NCBI GenBank assembly: GCA_039881145.1
Contig: JAYKKI010000008.1
Coordinates: forward strand, 37,285,001-37,349,000
From: Druceiella hillmani
Lineage: Eukaryota > Arthropoda > Insecta > Lepidoptera > Hepialidae
Reading direction: 5' to 3'
Length of the DNA: 64,000 nt
Positions 35,834-46,122 of the stretch are shown piece by piece (within the stretch, counting starts at the first letter, position 1; every line of letters begins with the position of its first letter). Below the pieces are notes generated by a model. It saw nothing but the letters and a program-made list of their open reading frames with translations, had not been told where the DNA came from and did no database searches. A program made the translations under genes and the position numbers.

Positions 35834-36208
35834 GTATATTAATACGCTAAGGTTAAGATGTTACACTCCCTTTTTAGAAAAAACCTCACAACTAATCCAC
35901 ATAAATTATATATCATTTTATAGATAATTGCTTGCTCTACCGGCATCCATAACTAAAAAAATTATTATTGCTATTGTTTTTGCAAATTAATTAATTATTA
36001 AAATTATATACACAAAACAGCAATGCTGCCATCTAACGGCTCAACGTCAATATGATTGACGGTCGGTAAAATTTTTGTTTAATTTCAAATCCACTCACGT
36101 ATAAATAAAGTGGCGCTTTAGCTCAATGCTTTTGATACTTGCGCCTCTATATGTCAATTTTAGTAAAATAGAATAAATAATACGAAGACTTCGCACGGGT
36201 CACGCTAG
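35830..36208 (+). mobile_element. short non-autonomous Helitron with intact 3' terminus
   Basis: The left end reads TCATGTATATTAATACGC, close to TCTATATATTAATACG of the large Helitron. The right end has a short hairpin (CGAAG-A-CTTCG at about 36183-36193), then CACGGGTCACG and a terminal CTAG at 36205-36208. A 3' hairpin followed by CTRR is the Helitron terminus. It has no coding capacity and is about 379 bp long. The upstream 123-bp array plus microsatellite could belong to a larger DINE-1/HINE-type element that ends at the same CTAG. Confidence 0.65.
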
Positions 36209-36680
36209 TCTATATATTAATACGTGAAGCAAAAATTTTGGACCCTTTTTGCGAAAATTGCGCGGTCGGAGGAGTATGAAATTTGGCATACTTATAGTTT
36301 ATATGTAGGAGAAGTGCAGAACGCTAATATTTTTCAATAATAATGCATATAAAGTACATTAAATCAATAAATAAAACATTACACACACTACCATGCATTT
36401 GACACACACACATATATATACACAAATATTGACATTTGAGTTATCCACAATTTTATTTTTAATGAGTTTGACACACACACATATAAATACACAAATATTG
36501 ACATTTGAGTTGTCCACAATTTTATTTTTCCACTGGCTTCCCATTGTAGTTTATCTGCCCGACATTTGTAAGTTATTGTGCTTCAACTTTCTTACTTTCT
36601 CATATATAGTATTACAAATTTGATCTTTTATCTGCAATTACAGTCATTATCATTTAATATAACATTATTAATAATAACCA
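36209..36680 (+). repeat. Helitron 5' unit, copy 1
   Basis: TCTATATATTAATACGTGAA then GCAAAA, a GCGCGGTCGGAGGAGTATGA block, and (CA)n/(TA)n-rich sequence with an internal 68-bp duplication at 36395-36530. The variant AGAACGCTAATATTTTTCAA is shared with copy 5. Confidence 0.9.
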
Positions 36681-37087
36681 TCATAATATTAGCACGTGAA
36701 GCAAAAACGTTGCACCCTTTTTTACGAAAATTACGCGGACGAAAGACGATGAAATTTGGCACAGTTAAAATTTATATGGAGAAGGAGTGCAGAAAGCTAA
36801 TATTTTTATATTATAATGTATTAGAAATACATTAAATTATTAAAAAAAATATCACACACATTACCATGCGTTTGACACTCACACACCCATTTATATACAC
36901 ACATATTGGCATATGAATTGTACACAATTGTATTTTTCCACTGACTTTCCATTGTAGTTTGTCAGCCAGACAATTTGTAAATTATTGTGTTTCAACTTTG
37001 TTATTTTGTCATATATAATATTAAAAAAATTGATCTTTTATATAGAATTACAGTCATTATCATTTGATATAACATTAATAATAATAA
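36681..37087 (+). repeat. Helitron 5' unit, copy 2
   Basis: TCATAATATTAGCACGTGAA start, 407 bp. It has the AGAAAGCTAATATTTTTATA variant and lacks the internal duplication seen in copies 1 and 4. Confidence 0.9.
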
Positions 37088-37480
37088 TCATAATATTAAT
37101 ACGTGAAGGAAAAACTTTGTAGCCCTTTTTACGAATATTACACGGGCGGAAGAGTATTAAATTTGGCACAGTTAAAATTTATATGGAGTTGGAGTGCAGA
37201 AAGCTAATATTTTATATAATAATGCATTAAAAATACATGAAATTAATAAAAAAAAATATTACACACACTACAATGAGTTTGACACACACACATATATATA
37301 CACACATATTGACATTGTAGTTGTCCACAATTATATTTTTCTGCTGGCTTCCCATTGTAGTTTATCTGCCAGACAGATTGTAAGTTATTGTGCTTCAACG
37401 TTGTTATTTTCTCATATGTAGTAGTAAAAAAATTGATCTTTTATCTGGAATTACAGTGATTATCATTTTATATAACATTA

Positions 37481-37524
<44 letters not shown>
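37088..37524 (+). repeat. Helitron 5' unit, copy 3
   Basis: TCATAATATTAATACGTGAA start, about 437 bp. It ends in an expanded (TA)n tract (37483-37530) at the border with copy 4. Confidence 0.9.

Positions 37525-37531
<7 letters not shown>
37483..37531. repeat. (TA)n microsatellite between 5' units
   Basis: Pure TA run spanning the copy 3/copy 4 border. Confidence 0.95.
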
Positions 37532-37535
<4 letters not shown>

Positions 37536-38000
37536 CGTGAAGCAAAAACTTTGTAGCCTTTTTTACGGATATTACACTGACGGAAGAGTATGAAATTTAG
37601 CACAGTTAAAGTTCATATGGAGAAGAAGTGCAGAAAGCTAATATTTTATATAATAATGCATTAGAAATACATGAAATTAATAAAAAAAATATTACACACA
37701 CTACCATGAGTTTGACACACACACATACATATATATATACACACATATTGATATTTGAGTTATCCACAATTTTATTTTTAATGAGTTTGACACACACACA
37801 TATATATACACACACATTGACATTTGAGTTGTCCACAATTATATTTTTCCGCTGGCTTCCCATTGTAGTTTATCTGCCAGACAGTTTGTATGTTATTGTT
37901 CTTCAACGTTGTTATTTTCTCATATATAGTAGTAAAAAAATTTATATTTTATCTGGAATTACAATGATCATCATTTTATATAATATTAATAATAATAATA
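37525..38000 (+). repeat. Helitron 5' unit, copy 4
   Basis: TATATTAATACGTGAAGC start after the TA tract, about 476 bp. It has the internal 68-bp duplication (37706-37848) also seen in copy 1. Confidence 0.9.
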
Positions 38001-38225
38001 TCTATATATTAATACGTGAAGCAAAAACTTTGGATCCCTTCTTATGAACATTGCGCGGACGGAGGAGTATGACATACTTTTACATACATAATTTGGCATA
38101 CTTATAGTTTATATGTAGGAGAAGTGCAGAACGCTAATATTTTTCAATAATAATGCTTATAAAGTACATTAAATCAATAAATAAAACATTACACACACTA
38201 CCATGCATTTGACACACACAAACAC
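38001..38225 (+). repeat. Helitron 5' unit, copy 5 (innermost, partial)
   Basis: TCTATATATTAATACGTGAA start. It has a small insertion at about 38072-38092 and then the copy-1-like AGAACGCTAATATTTTTCAA variant. It fades into the unique leader after the (CA)n stretch. Confidence 0.88.
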
Positions 38226-38639
38226 AAGTATTATATTACACGCAAACATACTACTCTATGGTCAAATTGTTTCTTTTGTTTATCATTTTGTCTATACACA
38301 TAGAGTACTGACATAGACATAGAGTACTGTCTTATATGTTTACTTTGGTCTTACTGAATGTCAGGTTAGTGCGGAAACTGTCAAAATAAAAGCCAGCATT
38401 TTTTATGTTACATCAAAAGACATGGCTGTATGATCTAGATTCCTTTGCCTTCCGTCTTTGTAGGGAAAAAATGTAACAACTAAAATTATTGAATGTCAAA
38501 CAGAAAAGTTTTATTTGACCCATTTTGCATTTAATATAAAAAATACCACGTGAAATACCGCTCGCTTATACAAATTTGTGTAATATAAGTTCTTTAGCAG
38601 CAATCTACATTAACAATATCATCATACAGGTAAAAAAAT

Positions 38640-38852
38640 ATATAATTTGTTATTGCTGGTTCAAAGCAATTATTGTATTTTTAATTAATGCTGTAAAAAT
38701 CTCTCTTTTTTCGATTTCAGTAATTTCATATACTTACAAGAAAAGTAAATCTGTTATTGCTGGTTCAAAGATCTTTGGTATTTTTTATTGTGGAGACTAA
38801 TAAAATCTTTTTCTCTTCTTGATTTTAGTAATTTCCTGAAAGAACTTTCATT
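38640..38852 (+). promoter_or_regulatory. Helitron leader with duplicated acceptor-like segment
   Basis: Two related segments (about 38643-38729 and 38742-38835) each carry TGTTATTGCTGGTTCAAAG, then a pyrimidine-rich run ending TTTCAGTAATTTC or TTTTAGTAATTTC. Both resemble the end of an intron. They lie just before the ATG at 38853, suggesting a spliced 5' leader. The role is inferred. Confidence 0.4.
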
Positions 38853-39107
38853 ATGCCTCGACGTAGAACATTAACGGGTCAGAGTGAGAGACAAAGAAGA
38901 AGGAATTATCCTTATCCAAATACTGTTACACAGAATGAAGAAGTGATTTTGAGAGATACATTTAAATGTGCACAAAATGTCACTCCAAAAGTGTTTTTAA
39001 GTCATGATTGTGGATTAATGGATTTAGAGTGCAGGTTTTGCAATGCGAAACATTTTGAATCTGAAGTGACTAGGCGACAGAACTGCATTCACTTCATGTT
39101 GTCATAA
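38853..39107 (+). pseudogene. Helitron Rep-helicase, N-terminal zinc-binding piece
   Basis: Starts MPRRRTLTGQSERQRRRNYP, the basic N-terminus usual for animal Helitron proteins. Then comes LECRFCNAKHFESEV, the CxxC zinc-binding region near residues 65-75. Its partner CCHKGK block follows immediately in the next frame (about 39095-39115), so a small frameshift near 39100 splits the zinc-binding domain. No other start upstream is in a better context. Confidence 0.85.
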
Positions 39108-39624
39108 AGGTAAATCAATATTACCACCATTAAGTCAAAATGAATATTTCAAATCATTGTACGATGGACTTACTTCTAATGAACCTTTAACAAAAAATAA
39201 GTCGAAAAATTGTTTTGAAAATATTCTGAAATATAATTCATGTTTTGCTATGGTTAGCTCAGAAGCCAAAGTTTCCGAGGCAGTTACAAGTGGAATGTAT
39301 CATTTCAAAATACATGATGTTTTTTATCACAGATCAGGTCCAATGACTGCTGCATATGGTCGATCACCATGTTATGCTCAATTATATTTTTATGATGTTG
39401 ACACTGCTATCAATTATAGATTACAAGAACGTTTTAATCAAACATGTAACAACACCATAACGCGAGAACTTTCTCTGCAATTGGAACACAGTAATCCTTT
39501 TGTGCCGTCATTCATTGCAATGAAAGATCATTGTCAGAGAGTCGAAAATCAAAGTAAAGATATTTGTATGCTCATTAAAGCAAATCATGATTTGGATCTA
39601 CGCCGCTTCAATGAACTGATGTAG
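39108..39624 (+). pseudogene. Helitron Rep-helicase, second piece
   Basis: Continues in frame +1 with SILPPLSQNEYFKSLYDGLT and later SGPMTAAYGRSPCYAQLYFY, the conserved segment before Helitron_like_N that includes the GxLxPxxGxxPxxAQLYxYD pattern. A stop arises at 39622-39624 because of a second frameshift near 39610-39618. Confidence 0.85.
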
Positions 39625-40754
39625 CCGTAATATTTAGTACGGTTGATGTTGAGCAACCTTTTGAACGAAATATAATTTCTTTTTCAAAAGTTAATGGTGT
39701 AATTAAAAATATCTCGGTTCTGAATTCATCATTAGATCCTTTAGCGTATCCATTATTTTTTCCCAATGGTGATACTGGGTGGCATGTCAATATTGCACAT
39801 AATGCACTAACTACATCTAATTCAAGAGCACCCAGAAATAAATTAACCATGCTTCAGTATGCAGCCTATCGACTTGCAATTAGAGATGATTTCAGCATGT
39901 TACACCATTCGCAAGAATTATTTCTGCAGTGGATAGTTGATATGTATATGAGAATAGAGGGCTCACAATTACATTCCATTCAACAAAAGCAAACAATACT
40001 TAGGTCTGAAGTTTACAATTTAACAGACTACTTAGAATTGAATATGAATGCCAGGAATGTTGGTGGTAGAGTAATTTTACCATTTTCATTCAATGGATCT
40101 CCAAGAAATATGTATCAGAATTATTTAGATGCAATGTCAATTGTACAACATTTCGGAAAACCGTCTTTATTTATTACAATGACTTGCAATCCAAGTTGGC
40201 CAGAAATAGTTAACAACATTGGTGTAGGTGAAGCTGCTAATTTTAGACCTGATATTATTGTGCGTGTATTCAAGTCAAAGTTGAAAGCATTTATAGAGGG
40301 CCTTATACAAAATAATATCTTTGCTAAAGTTGAAGCACTCATTTATACAATTGAATTTCAAAAAAGAGGATTGCCTCATGCTCACATTTTACTCACTTTA
40401 AATGAGATAGATAAAATTTTTGATGCTATAGATATTGATAAAGTTGTATCTGCGGAGATTTCTCACATTGAAACACATCCAACATTACATAAATATGTTG
40501 TAAAACATATGATGCATGGTCCATGCGGAGTACCTAATCCTAATTTTCTATGTATGAGAGATGGAAAATGTATAAAAGAGTATCCAAAACGATTTAATGA
40601 AACTATATGTGAATCGTTAAATGGGTATCCATTATACAGAAGACGTGATAATGGTATTAATGCAGAAGTTCGTGGTAGTTGCCTTGATGATCGGTATGTA
40701 CAACATATAATCCATACAATCCATATATACTTGCTAAATTCAATTGCCATATAA
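39618..40754 (+). pseudogene. Helitron Rep (HUH) domain piece
   Basis: The frame from 39618 reads DVAVIFSTVDVEQPFERNII and then DPLAYPLFFPNGDTGWH, the entry to Helitron_like_N. Further on are QNYLDAMSIVQHFGKPSLFI with TMTCNPSWPEI, and the HUH endonuclease motif in FQKRGLPHAHILLTL (about 40360-40400), whose two His would bind the metal. It nicks and joins DNA ends during rolling-circle transposition. The piece ends when a shift near 40700-40712 moves the true frame. Confidence 0.9.
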
Positions 40755-41365
40755 ATGTTGAAGTATGTACTATAGTCAGAAGTGTCAAATACATTTATAA
40801 ATATGTGTATAAAGGCTATGACAGTGCATCTGTTGAACTAGAGTCGGGTGGAAATGAACAAGGTCAAAATATAGAAATTAATGAACTTACCAATTTTTTA
40901 ATTGGTCGTTATGTCGGATCAACAGAAGCCATATGGCGCATCTATGAATTACCAATGCATTTTCAGTCACATACTAAAATCAGACTTGATATTCATTTAC
41001 CGCGTCGACAGAATGTATACTTCTGAGAAGGGCAAGAACGTCAACTAATTTATAATGAAAGACAAACAAAATTATTAGCATTTTTTGAGTTGAATCGATC
41101 AGGTCCATCAGCACGAGAGTATAAATATACTGAAATTCCTATGCATTATGTGTGGGAAGATTCCCGAAATAAATGGAAGAAGAGAAGCCGTGGAGGTGAT
41201 AAAATCATTACAAGGATATTTGTAGTGTCACCAAAAGATATCAAACTTTTTCACTTACGATTGCTTTTATTACATGTCTGTGGTCCGAAATCATTCGAGG
41301 ACGTTAGAACATACAATGAATTTTTTACCCTTCTTTTGTTGAAGTGTGCCATGCTCGCGGAATAG
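40712..41365 (+). pseudogene. Helitron Rep tyrosine region and linker
   Basis: In frame +2 the gene continues PYNPYILAKFNCHINVEVC and then VKYIYKYVYKGYD (about 40790-40823), which contains the catalytic tyrosine pair of the Rep domain. Both tyrosines are present. A TGA at 41024-41026 interrupts what looks like QNVYF-x-EGQERQ; a CGA-to-TGA change would explain it. The frame then goes on through the linker (LNRSGPSAREYKYTEIPMHY) until another shift near 41340. Confidence 0.88.
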
Positions 41366-42529
41366 CTTCAAATGATAATGAATGGCGGGAATGTTTAAAT
41401 GAATCAAAAGAATTACATTCACCAAAACAAATGCGGAATTTATTTGGATACATTTGTACAATAAATGTGCCAGCCAATGCATTAGCGTTATGGAATGAAT
41501 TTAAAGTATATCTTAGTGAAGATTTTCTAAGACTACAACGAAAAGTATCCTTTAATAGAGCTCTATTAGAAATTGATGATATTTTGAATGTTCGTAATTT
41601 GTCCTGTCAAATTCTTAGTCAACCAGTTCCCACATACTCGCAGAGAATAGAAGAAGAAAATACTATTGATATAATAGAACAAGACATGCTGTTTTGTGAG
41701 TATTATGAAAGTGCAAATATTGAACAGCGTAATCTCATTGATCAAGTTATTCGTGAAATTTTGTATCATGATACTGGATCCAATGTTTTTTGTTTAACCG
41801 CTCACGCTGGTTATGGCAAAACATTCACTCAAACAGTATTCATTCACAAATTAAATTCGATTAATCTTCGTTGTATTCCAACTGCATTCAGTGGCATAGC
41901 TTCAACTTTATTACTTGGAGGTAGGACTTTACACAATGTGTTTAAATTGCCTATACTCATTTTAGAAAATTCTGTATCAAATATTACTGCAAATAGTAGC
42001 TACGGTAGTTTCATAAATTCATCATCATTGATAATTATTGATGAAGTTTCTATGTGTCCTTTGCAAGTGTTGAAAATCATAGGTAGATTATTGCGTGATC
42101 TATGTGATGAAAACGATAAACATAGAGTGCTTGGAGGAAAAACTATACTTCTGTACGGTTATTTTTGGCAAATTTTACCAGTAATCCCACATGGATCAGG
42201 TGGAACTTTAATTGAAAATTGTGTTACAAGTTGGCGTAAATTTCCTAATTTTCATAAAGTTACATTTACTCAAAATATGAGAGCTTTACCAAATGAAATA
42301 GAATTTGTAGAATTCTTGAAAAAAATTGGTAATAATGAGGCCCCACAATTCCCTCAGTTTGGTAAAAATGTTATTGAAATAACTCATCAATTAATAGGAG
42401 ATAAAAACAATATTATCGATGAGGTGTATGGAAATATTTCCAATAACATACTCCCAGAAAATATATTGAACTCTGTTATTTTAGCACCTACAAATGACGA
42501 TTGTACTTTGATTAATACTGATATACTTA
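41344..42529 (+). pseudogene. Helitron PIF1-like helicase, first part
   Basis: CHARGIASNDNEWRECLNE opens the part before the helicase. Walker A is AHAGYGKTF (about 41800-41826), with Tyr where most have Thr. Walker B is LIIIDEVSM (about 42030-42056). The motif normally reading GGDFRQILPVI reads YGYFWQILPVI here, so Asp and Arg are replaced. The helicase would unwind the strand during transposition. The frame is cut at 42529 by the inserted palindromic element. The changed residues indicate loss of constraint. Confidence 0.88.
42517..42529. repeat. 13-bp target-site duplication, left
   Basis: ACTGATATACTTA, read in frame as Thr-Asp-Ile-Leu, duplicated exactly at 42785-42797. Confidence 0.9.
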
Positions 42530-42784
42530 TTGAATATATTTGGCGTTAATTTTGTAGAAATTCATTTTTCGCAATTAAATGAAACTACGTGATGTAGTAT
42601 TATTTCTACTATCTTTAATTTCTTTACCACGACCTAGGTTTCGTTGTATTACAACATCTTCAGGTGGGATAATCTTTGCTAATATCCCACCTGAAGATGT
42701 TGTAATCCAACGAAACCTAGGTCGTGGTAAAGAAATTAAAGATAGTAGAAATAATACTACATCACGTAGTTTCATTTAATTGCG
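42530..42784 (+). mobile_element. palindromic repeat family, full copy inside the Helitron
   Basis: A 255-bp element. Its leader of about 39 bases (TTGAATATATTTGGCGTTAA...) is followed by arms starting CGCAATTAAATGAAACTACG and ending in the exact complement. The arms extend to the loop, itself partly palindromic (TCAGGTGGGAT...ATCCCACCTGA), and differ at only about one base. Because of the palindrome both strands encode nearly the same 66-codon frame (MKLRDVVLFLLSLISL...). This is a by-product. The element splits the helicase gene and is therefore younger than the Helitron copy. Confidence 0.92.
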
Positions 42785-42797
42785 ACTGATATACTTA
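42785..42797. repeat. 13-bp target-site duplication, right
   Basis: Exact copy of 42517-42529. Taking out 42530-42797 rejoins the two helicase pieces in frame. Confidence 0.9.
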
Positions 42798-43363
42798 ATC
42801 AAATTCCTGGTGAACAGCGAACATATCATAGCTATGATAAAATAATTTGTGATAATGACAATGACATCAATAACTATCCGGTAGAGTTTTTAAATTCTTT
42901 GTCTATTAGTGGTTTACCACCGCATAAGTTAGTATTGAAAGTTAATTACATAGTTTTATTGATCAGAAACTTAAATACTAAAGACGCATTAGTCAATGGA
43001 ACAAGAATGCGCATCAAATTTATGCATCAAAATTCAATAGATTGCGAAGTTTTAACTCGGACCGCACGCAGTAAGGGAATTTTGATTCCACGTATAAATT
43101 TAACTTACTCTGGAACTATTTTACCGTTTAACTTTCAAAGAACACAATTTCCTATAATACCTGCATTTGCGATGACAATAAATAAGTCTCAAAGACAAAC
43201 ATTCCAAAAGGTTGGAATTTTATTGAATCGGCCAGTTTTCACACATGGGCAATTGTATGTAGCAGCAAGTAGAGTCCGTTCATTAGTTGGTTTAAGACGT
43301 TTAGCAAACGATGAAAAAGTTTTTACAAAAAGCATTGTTTTCAGAGAAGTTTTAAATCGTTAA
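42798..43363 (+). pseudogene. Helitron PIF1-like helicase, C-terminal part
   Basis: Continues directly after the insertion with NQIPGEQRTYHSYDKII. It runs on through VLLIRNLNTKDALVNGTRM and the late helicase motifs AMTINKSQRQTF (usually KSQGQT) and HGQLYVAASRVRS. It ends ...FREVLNR with TAA at about 43361-43363. This part is open over its whole length and of normal size. The Gly-to-Arg change in KSQRQ is a likely damaging substitution. Confidence 0.9.
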
Positions 43364-43697
43364 TTATATTATCGCAATATGCGATAAAAATGCTATTCAA
43401 TGGAGAGTATGTTTTACCCCGTAATTTTTCTATTTTGCATTATCTTACAGCATGTTCTGTTTCAATAATTTTTTTTAAAATAGGTATTCTTTATTTTTCT
43501 CCTTTTTGAATTCCATATAATTTATTTTTTTAAATAGGAAAATAACAACATTGGCGAAATCTGTCGTTATAATAGTATATAGTCTTTGACAATAGAACCT
43601 TAATAATGTTTGGGTATCATATTTTAATAATTTATATTAAATAACTTATAATTTAAATTTCTTATGGTCGAATTTCGACCACTGGGCGACCACTAGT
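43364..43697 (+). other. Helitron 3' tail and terminus
   Basis: AT-rich tail of 330 bp ending in the hairpin GGTCGAA-T-TTCGACC (43666-43680), spacer ACTGGGCGACCA and CTAG (43693-43696), followed by host T at 43697. Confidence 0.8.
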
Positions 43698-45816
43698 AAA
43701 TATTAATAAACAAAATTTCTTGCCTAACTCGCCTCATGAGGGTATCCATCGAAATCTTATAAAAATAAATTAATTGCAACAATACAAAACTTATACATCT
43801 CTTTTATTTATTTACATCAATCACAGACTACCGACCTCCATTTTTATTTTAATAGCACATATGCCTTCACGTGTCATTTTAAAAAATAGGACACTTTTTT
43901 AAATCGATTCACTATTCAAATGGTCATAGATATGCAAAAGCATATATTTATTGTTGAAATGTGGTCTTTAAATTTTACACAATTCGCCACACTACTGTAG
44001 CCAACATCACCGTTTTGCGAAAGCAGTAAGTCTAACAATAAATATGATGCGCCCAATGACTAAAGCACCACGGAATTATAAAGCGCATAGCGGCCTCAAT
44101 CCATCGCAGACATGCTAATTGTAATTGCGGACCATTTAGTGCAAACTAATGAGGATATGCTAGGTGATGAAATAGTGTCAAAATAATAAAGTATATTCAG
44201 TTATGTGGAAATGACATGTGATAACTTAATATACTTTATTGATATATCCGGAATATAAAGAGGTTTATATCAAGTATCTGATATTTACTTGCTCAGAAAT
44301 TTTATGTGACTTTCTATTTCTGTTGTCGAAACAGAAATAGAAAATGTCATAAAATTTTATGCTCAAAATAAATGTATCGTTGAAAAGAAATATATAAAAA
44401 ATTAAAAATATAGAAACGTAAGGTCTGTTTACGACTCGAGTAAATATCTCTACCTCAGTAAAGAAGACCTTCCATTAATTTCTATTATGTAAAGTAATCC
44501 AAGTAATTTATTATACTTTCTCTCAAAATATATTTCTCTTTGAGGTGCTTATGGACTTGGATTACATTAGGAAAGCTCATTTGTTAGATTTATTTCCAAA
44601 TATGGTATATACAATATCGAGTTGCTTAACATATATTTATTTTCAAAATATTTAGGCTAAATGCCATACAGTGGGATATACATTGAATGTGAAATTTGAC
44701 ACAATAGACTGCAAAAAGAACAAGCCTTATTGAGATATATTATGAACAATTCCATACAACAAATTGATGTTAATTATTTTCTACGTCTCATTACAACAAC
44801 CGCTGAGGTCGGTGACGTACCATAAACAATAATAATTAAAAATGTAGTCTTTTAAATCTTACTTTAATTTACGAGTGATATATTATTTTGTGTTATTAAT
44901 GCATTGATTGTCAACACGCTTGTTTATAGTTTTATTAAATTAATTTATAAATATTCAACTTAATTTGAAAAAAGTTGTATTATTTAATAACTTCAGTACG
45001 TAATTAATTGTTTTTATTAATTATTAATGTTTTTTTTTAAATTTATAATTATGGAATTATAATTATGATTAATATTTCACTAATTCATAGCATGGGATGA
45101 TGGGTAATGTTTTTCGTTTACTTTATTAATTTTATTTACATTTGTGGCAATTAAAATAACTGACAAAGAAGTGAGTTAGGTGCAATTTATTTCAAAATTT
45201 ATTATCCTTTTTTTTATTAAAATTTTATTAATCTTCTATTCTTTGACAACTTGCTTGTGTTATTGCAATATCTTTATGATATTTTTTTAAGCACATCGAA
45301 TTGGCTATACGAAGCACTTAAAATGGCAAAACAAACATTTGAATTCAATGCAATTTAATAGGTAAGGATTACATAAATGTATAACAGTATAAGTTTAAGG
45401 AAATATGTATGTGTTTTCTCGAGATTGAAAAAAAATTAAGAAAACAGAATATGATATCTAGCCGAATCATGATGAAGTTAGTAAAGACATTCGTTTCAAT
45501 GTTTCATTTCTGATGAATTCACCTAAAGTATTTTTAGGTTTACGTCCCTTAAAATATAAAAGAACAGTTGTCCATCCGCCCGTACATACTATACTCAGAA
45601 ATGGCTTGCATTATCAATATATGGCGCTAAACTTCTTTTTCAAGGCAGGGAACACTAGGAGAGGGAATAACATTTTGTCACGAATGGCCCCAAACATTTA
45701 GGCATTGGAAACTCAAGAGTTTTGGTACTGGATGTATTCCGATTCCGGTTGGAGGCAGGCCTCCTAGCCTACTCTAGACTTTAGCGCCGTGTAATACCAC
45801 AATTGCAGATAGACTT
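43698..45816. other. non-coding stretch with a near-perfect hairpin
   Basis: A 28-base-arm hairpin lies at 44297-44357 (loop 44325-44329, 23 of 28 positions paired; outer arm AAATTTTATG, inner TTCTATTTCTGTT). GC-richer spots at 43990-44160 and 45550-45800 give no recognised gene. The 62-codon frame at 45513 has a repeat-like setting. Confidence 0.45.
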
Positions 45817-45880
45817 TTAGCTTAAATCGGTACTGTACTTGTAATACAAATGTTATAAGTACAGTACCTATTTAAGCTAA
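45817..45880 (+). repeat. 24-bp-arm hairpin
   Basis: Arms 45817-45840 (TTAGCTTAAATCGGTACTGT then ACTT) and 45857-45880 pair at 23 of 24 positions around a 16-base loop. It could be a MITE remnant or a small-RNA hairpin. Confidence 0.8.
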
Positions 45881-45955
45881 ACCGATTTAAGTACTGTCTT
45901 TTATAAGTTTCTTCTTTCCGTGGTACCGTATTTTAAAAACCAAAATGAGTACCAT

Positions 45956-45960
<5 letters not shown>

Positions 45961-46016
<56 letters not shown>

Positions 46017-46032
46017 TATATAGAGAAAAAAA

Positions 46033-46118
<86 letters not shown>
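45961..46118. repeat. (TA)n microsatellite, long
   Basis: About 150 bp of TA dinucleotides with one AGAGAAAAAAAA interruption near 46022-46032. Confidence 0.95.

Positions 46119-46122
<4 letters not shown>

Larger units (their letters stand above)
36209..43696 (+). mobile_element. large Helitron with multiplied 5' end, inactivated
   Basis: Starts with TC at 36209, directly abutting the CTAG of the upstream Helitron, and ends at CTAG 43693-43696. The 3' hairpin GGTCGAA-T-TTCGACC is at 43666-43680, and the base after the end is T, as expected for insertion at A/T. It contains five 5'-terminal units (36209 to about 38225), a leader (38226-38852), one broken Rep-helicase gene (38853-43363) and a 3' tail of 330 bp. 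Orientation of termini and gene agree. The gene is dead through at least four frameshifts, a stop and a 255-bp insertion. Confidence 0.88.

Noticed and set aside
35799..38000. Repeated units considered as a CRISPR array
   Set aside because: Units of 120-475 bp without short spacers, in a eukaryotic setting beside a Helitron; not CRISPR.
36359..38047. Several open frames rich in THTHIYT and NIVDNSNVN on both strands
   Set aside because: They follow the (CA)n/(TA)n-rich Helitron 5' units and repeat with them.
42575..42779. Nearly identical 66-codon frames on both strands
   Set aside because: Forced by the palindrome of the inserted element.
45961..46118. (TA)n open frame of 66 codons
   Set aside because: Microsatellite artefact.
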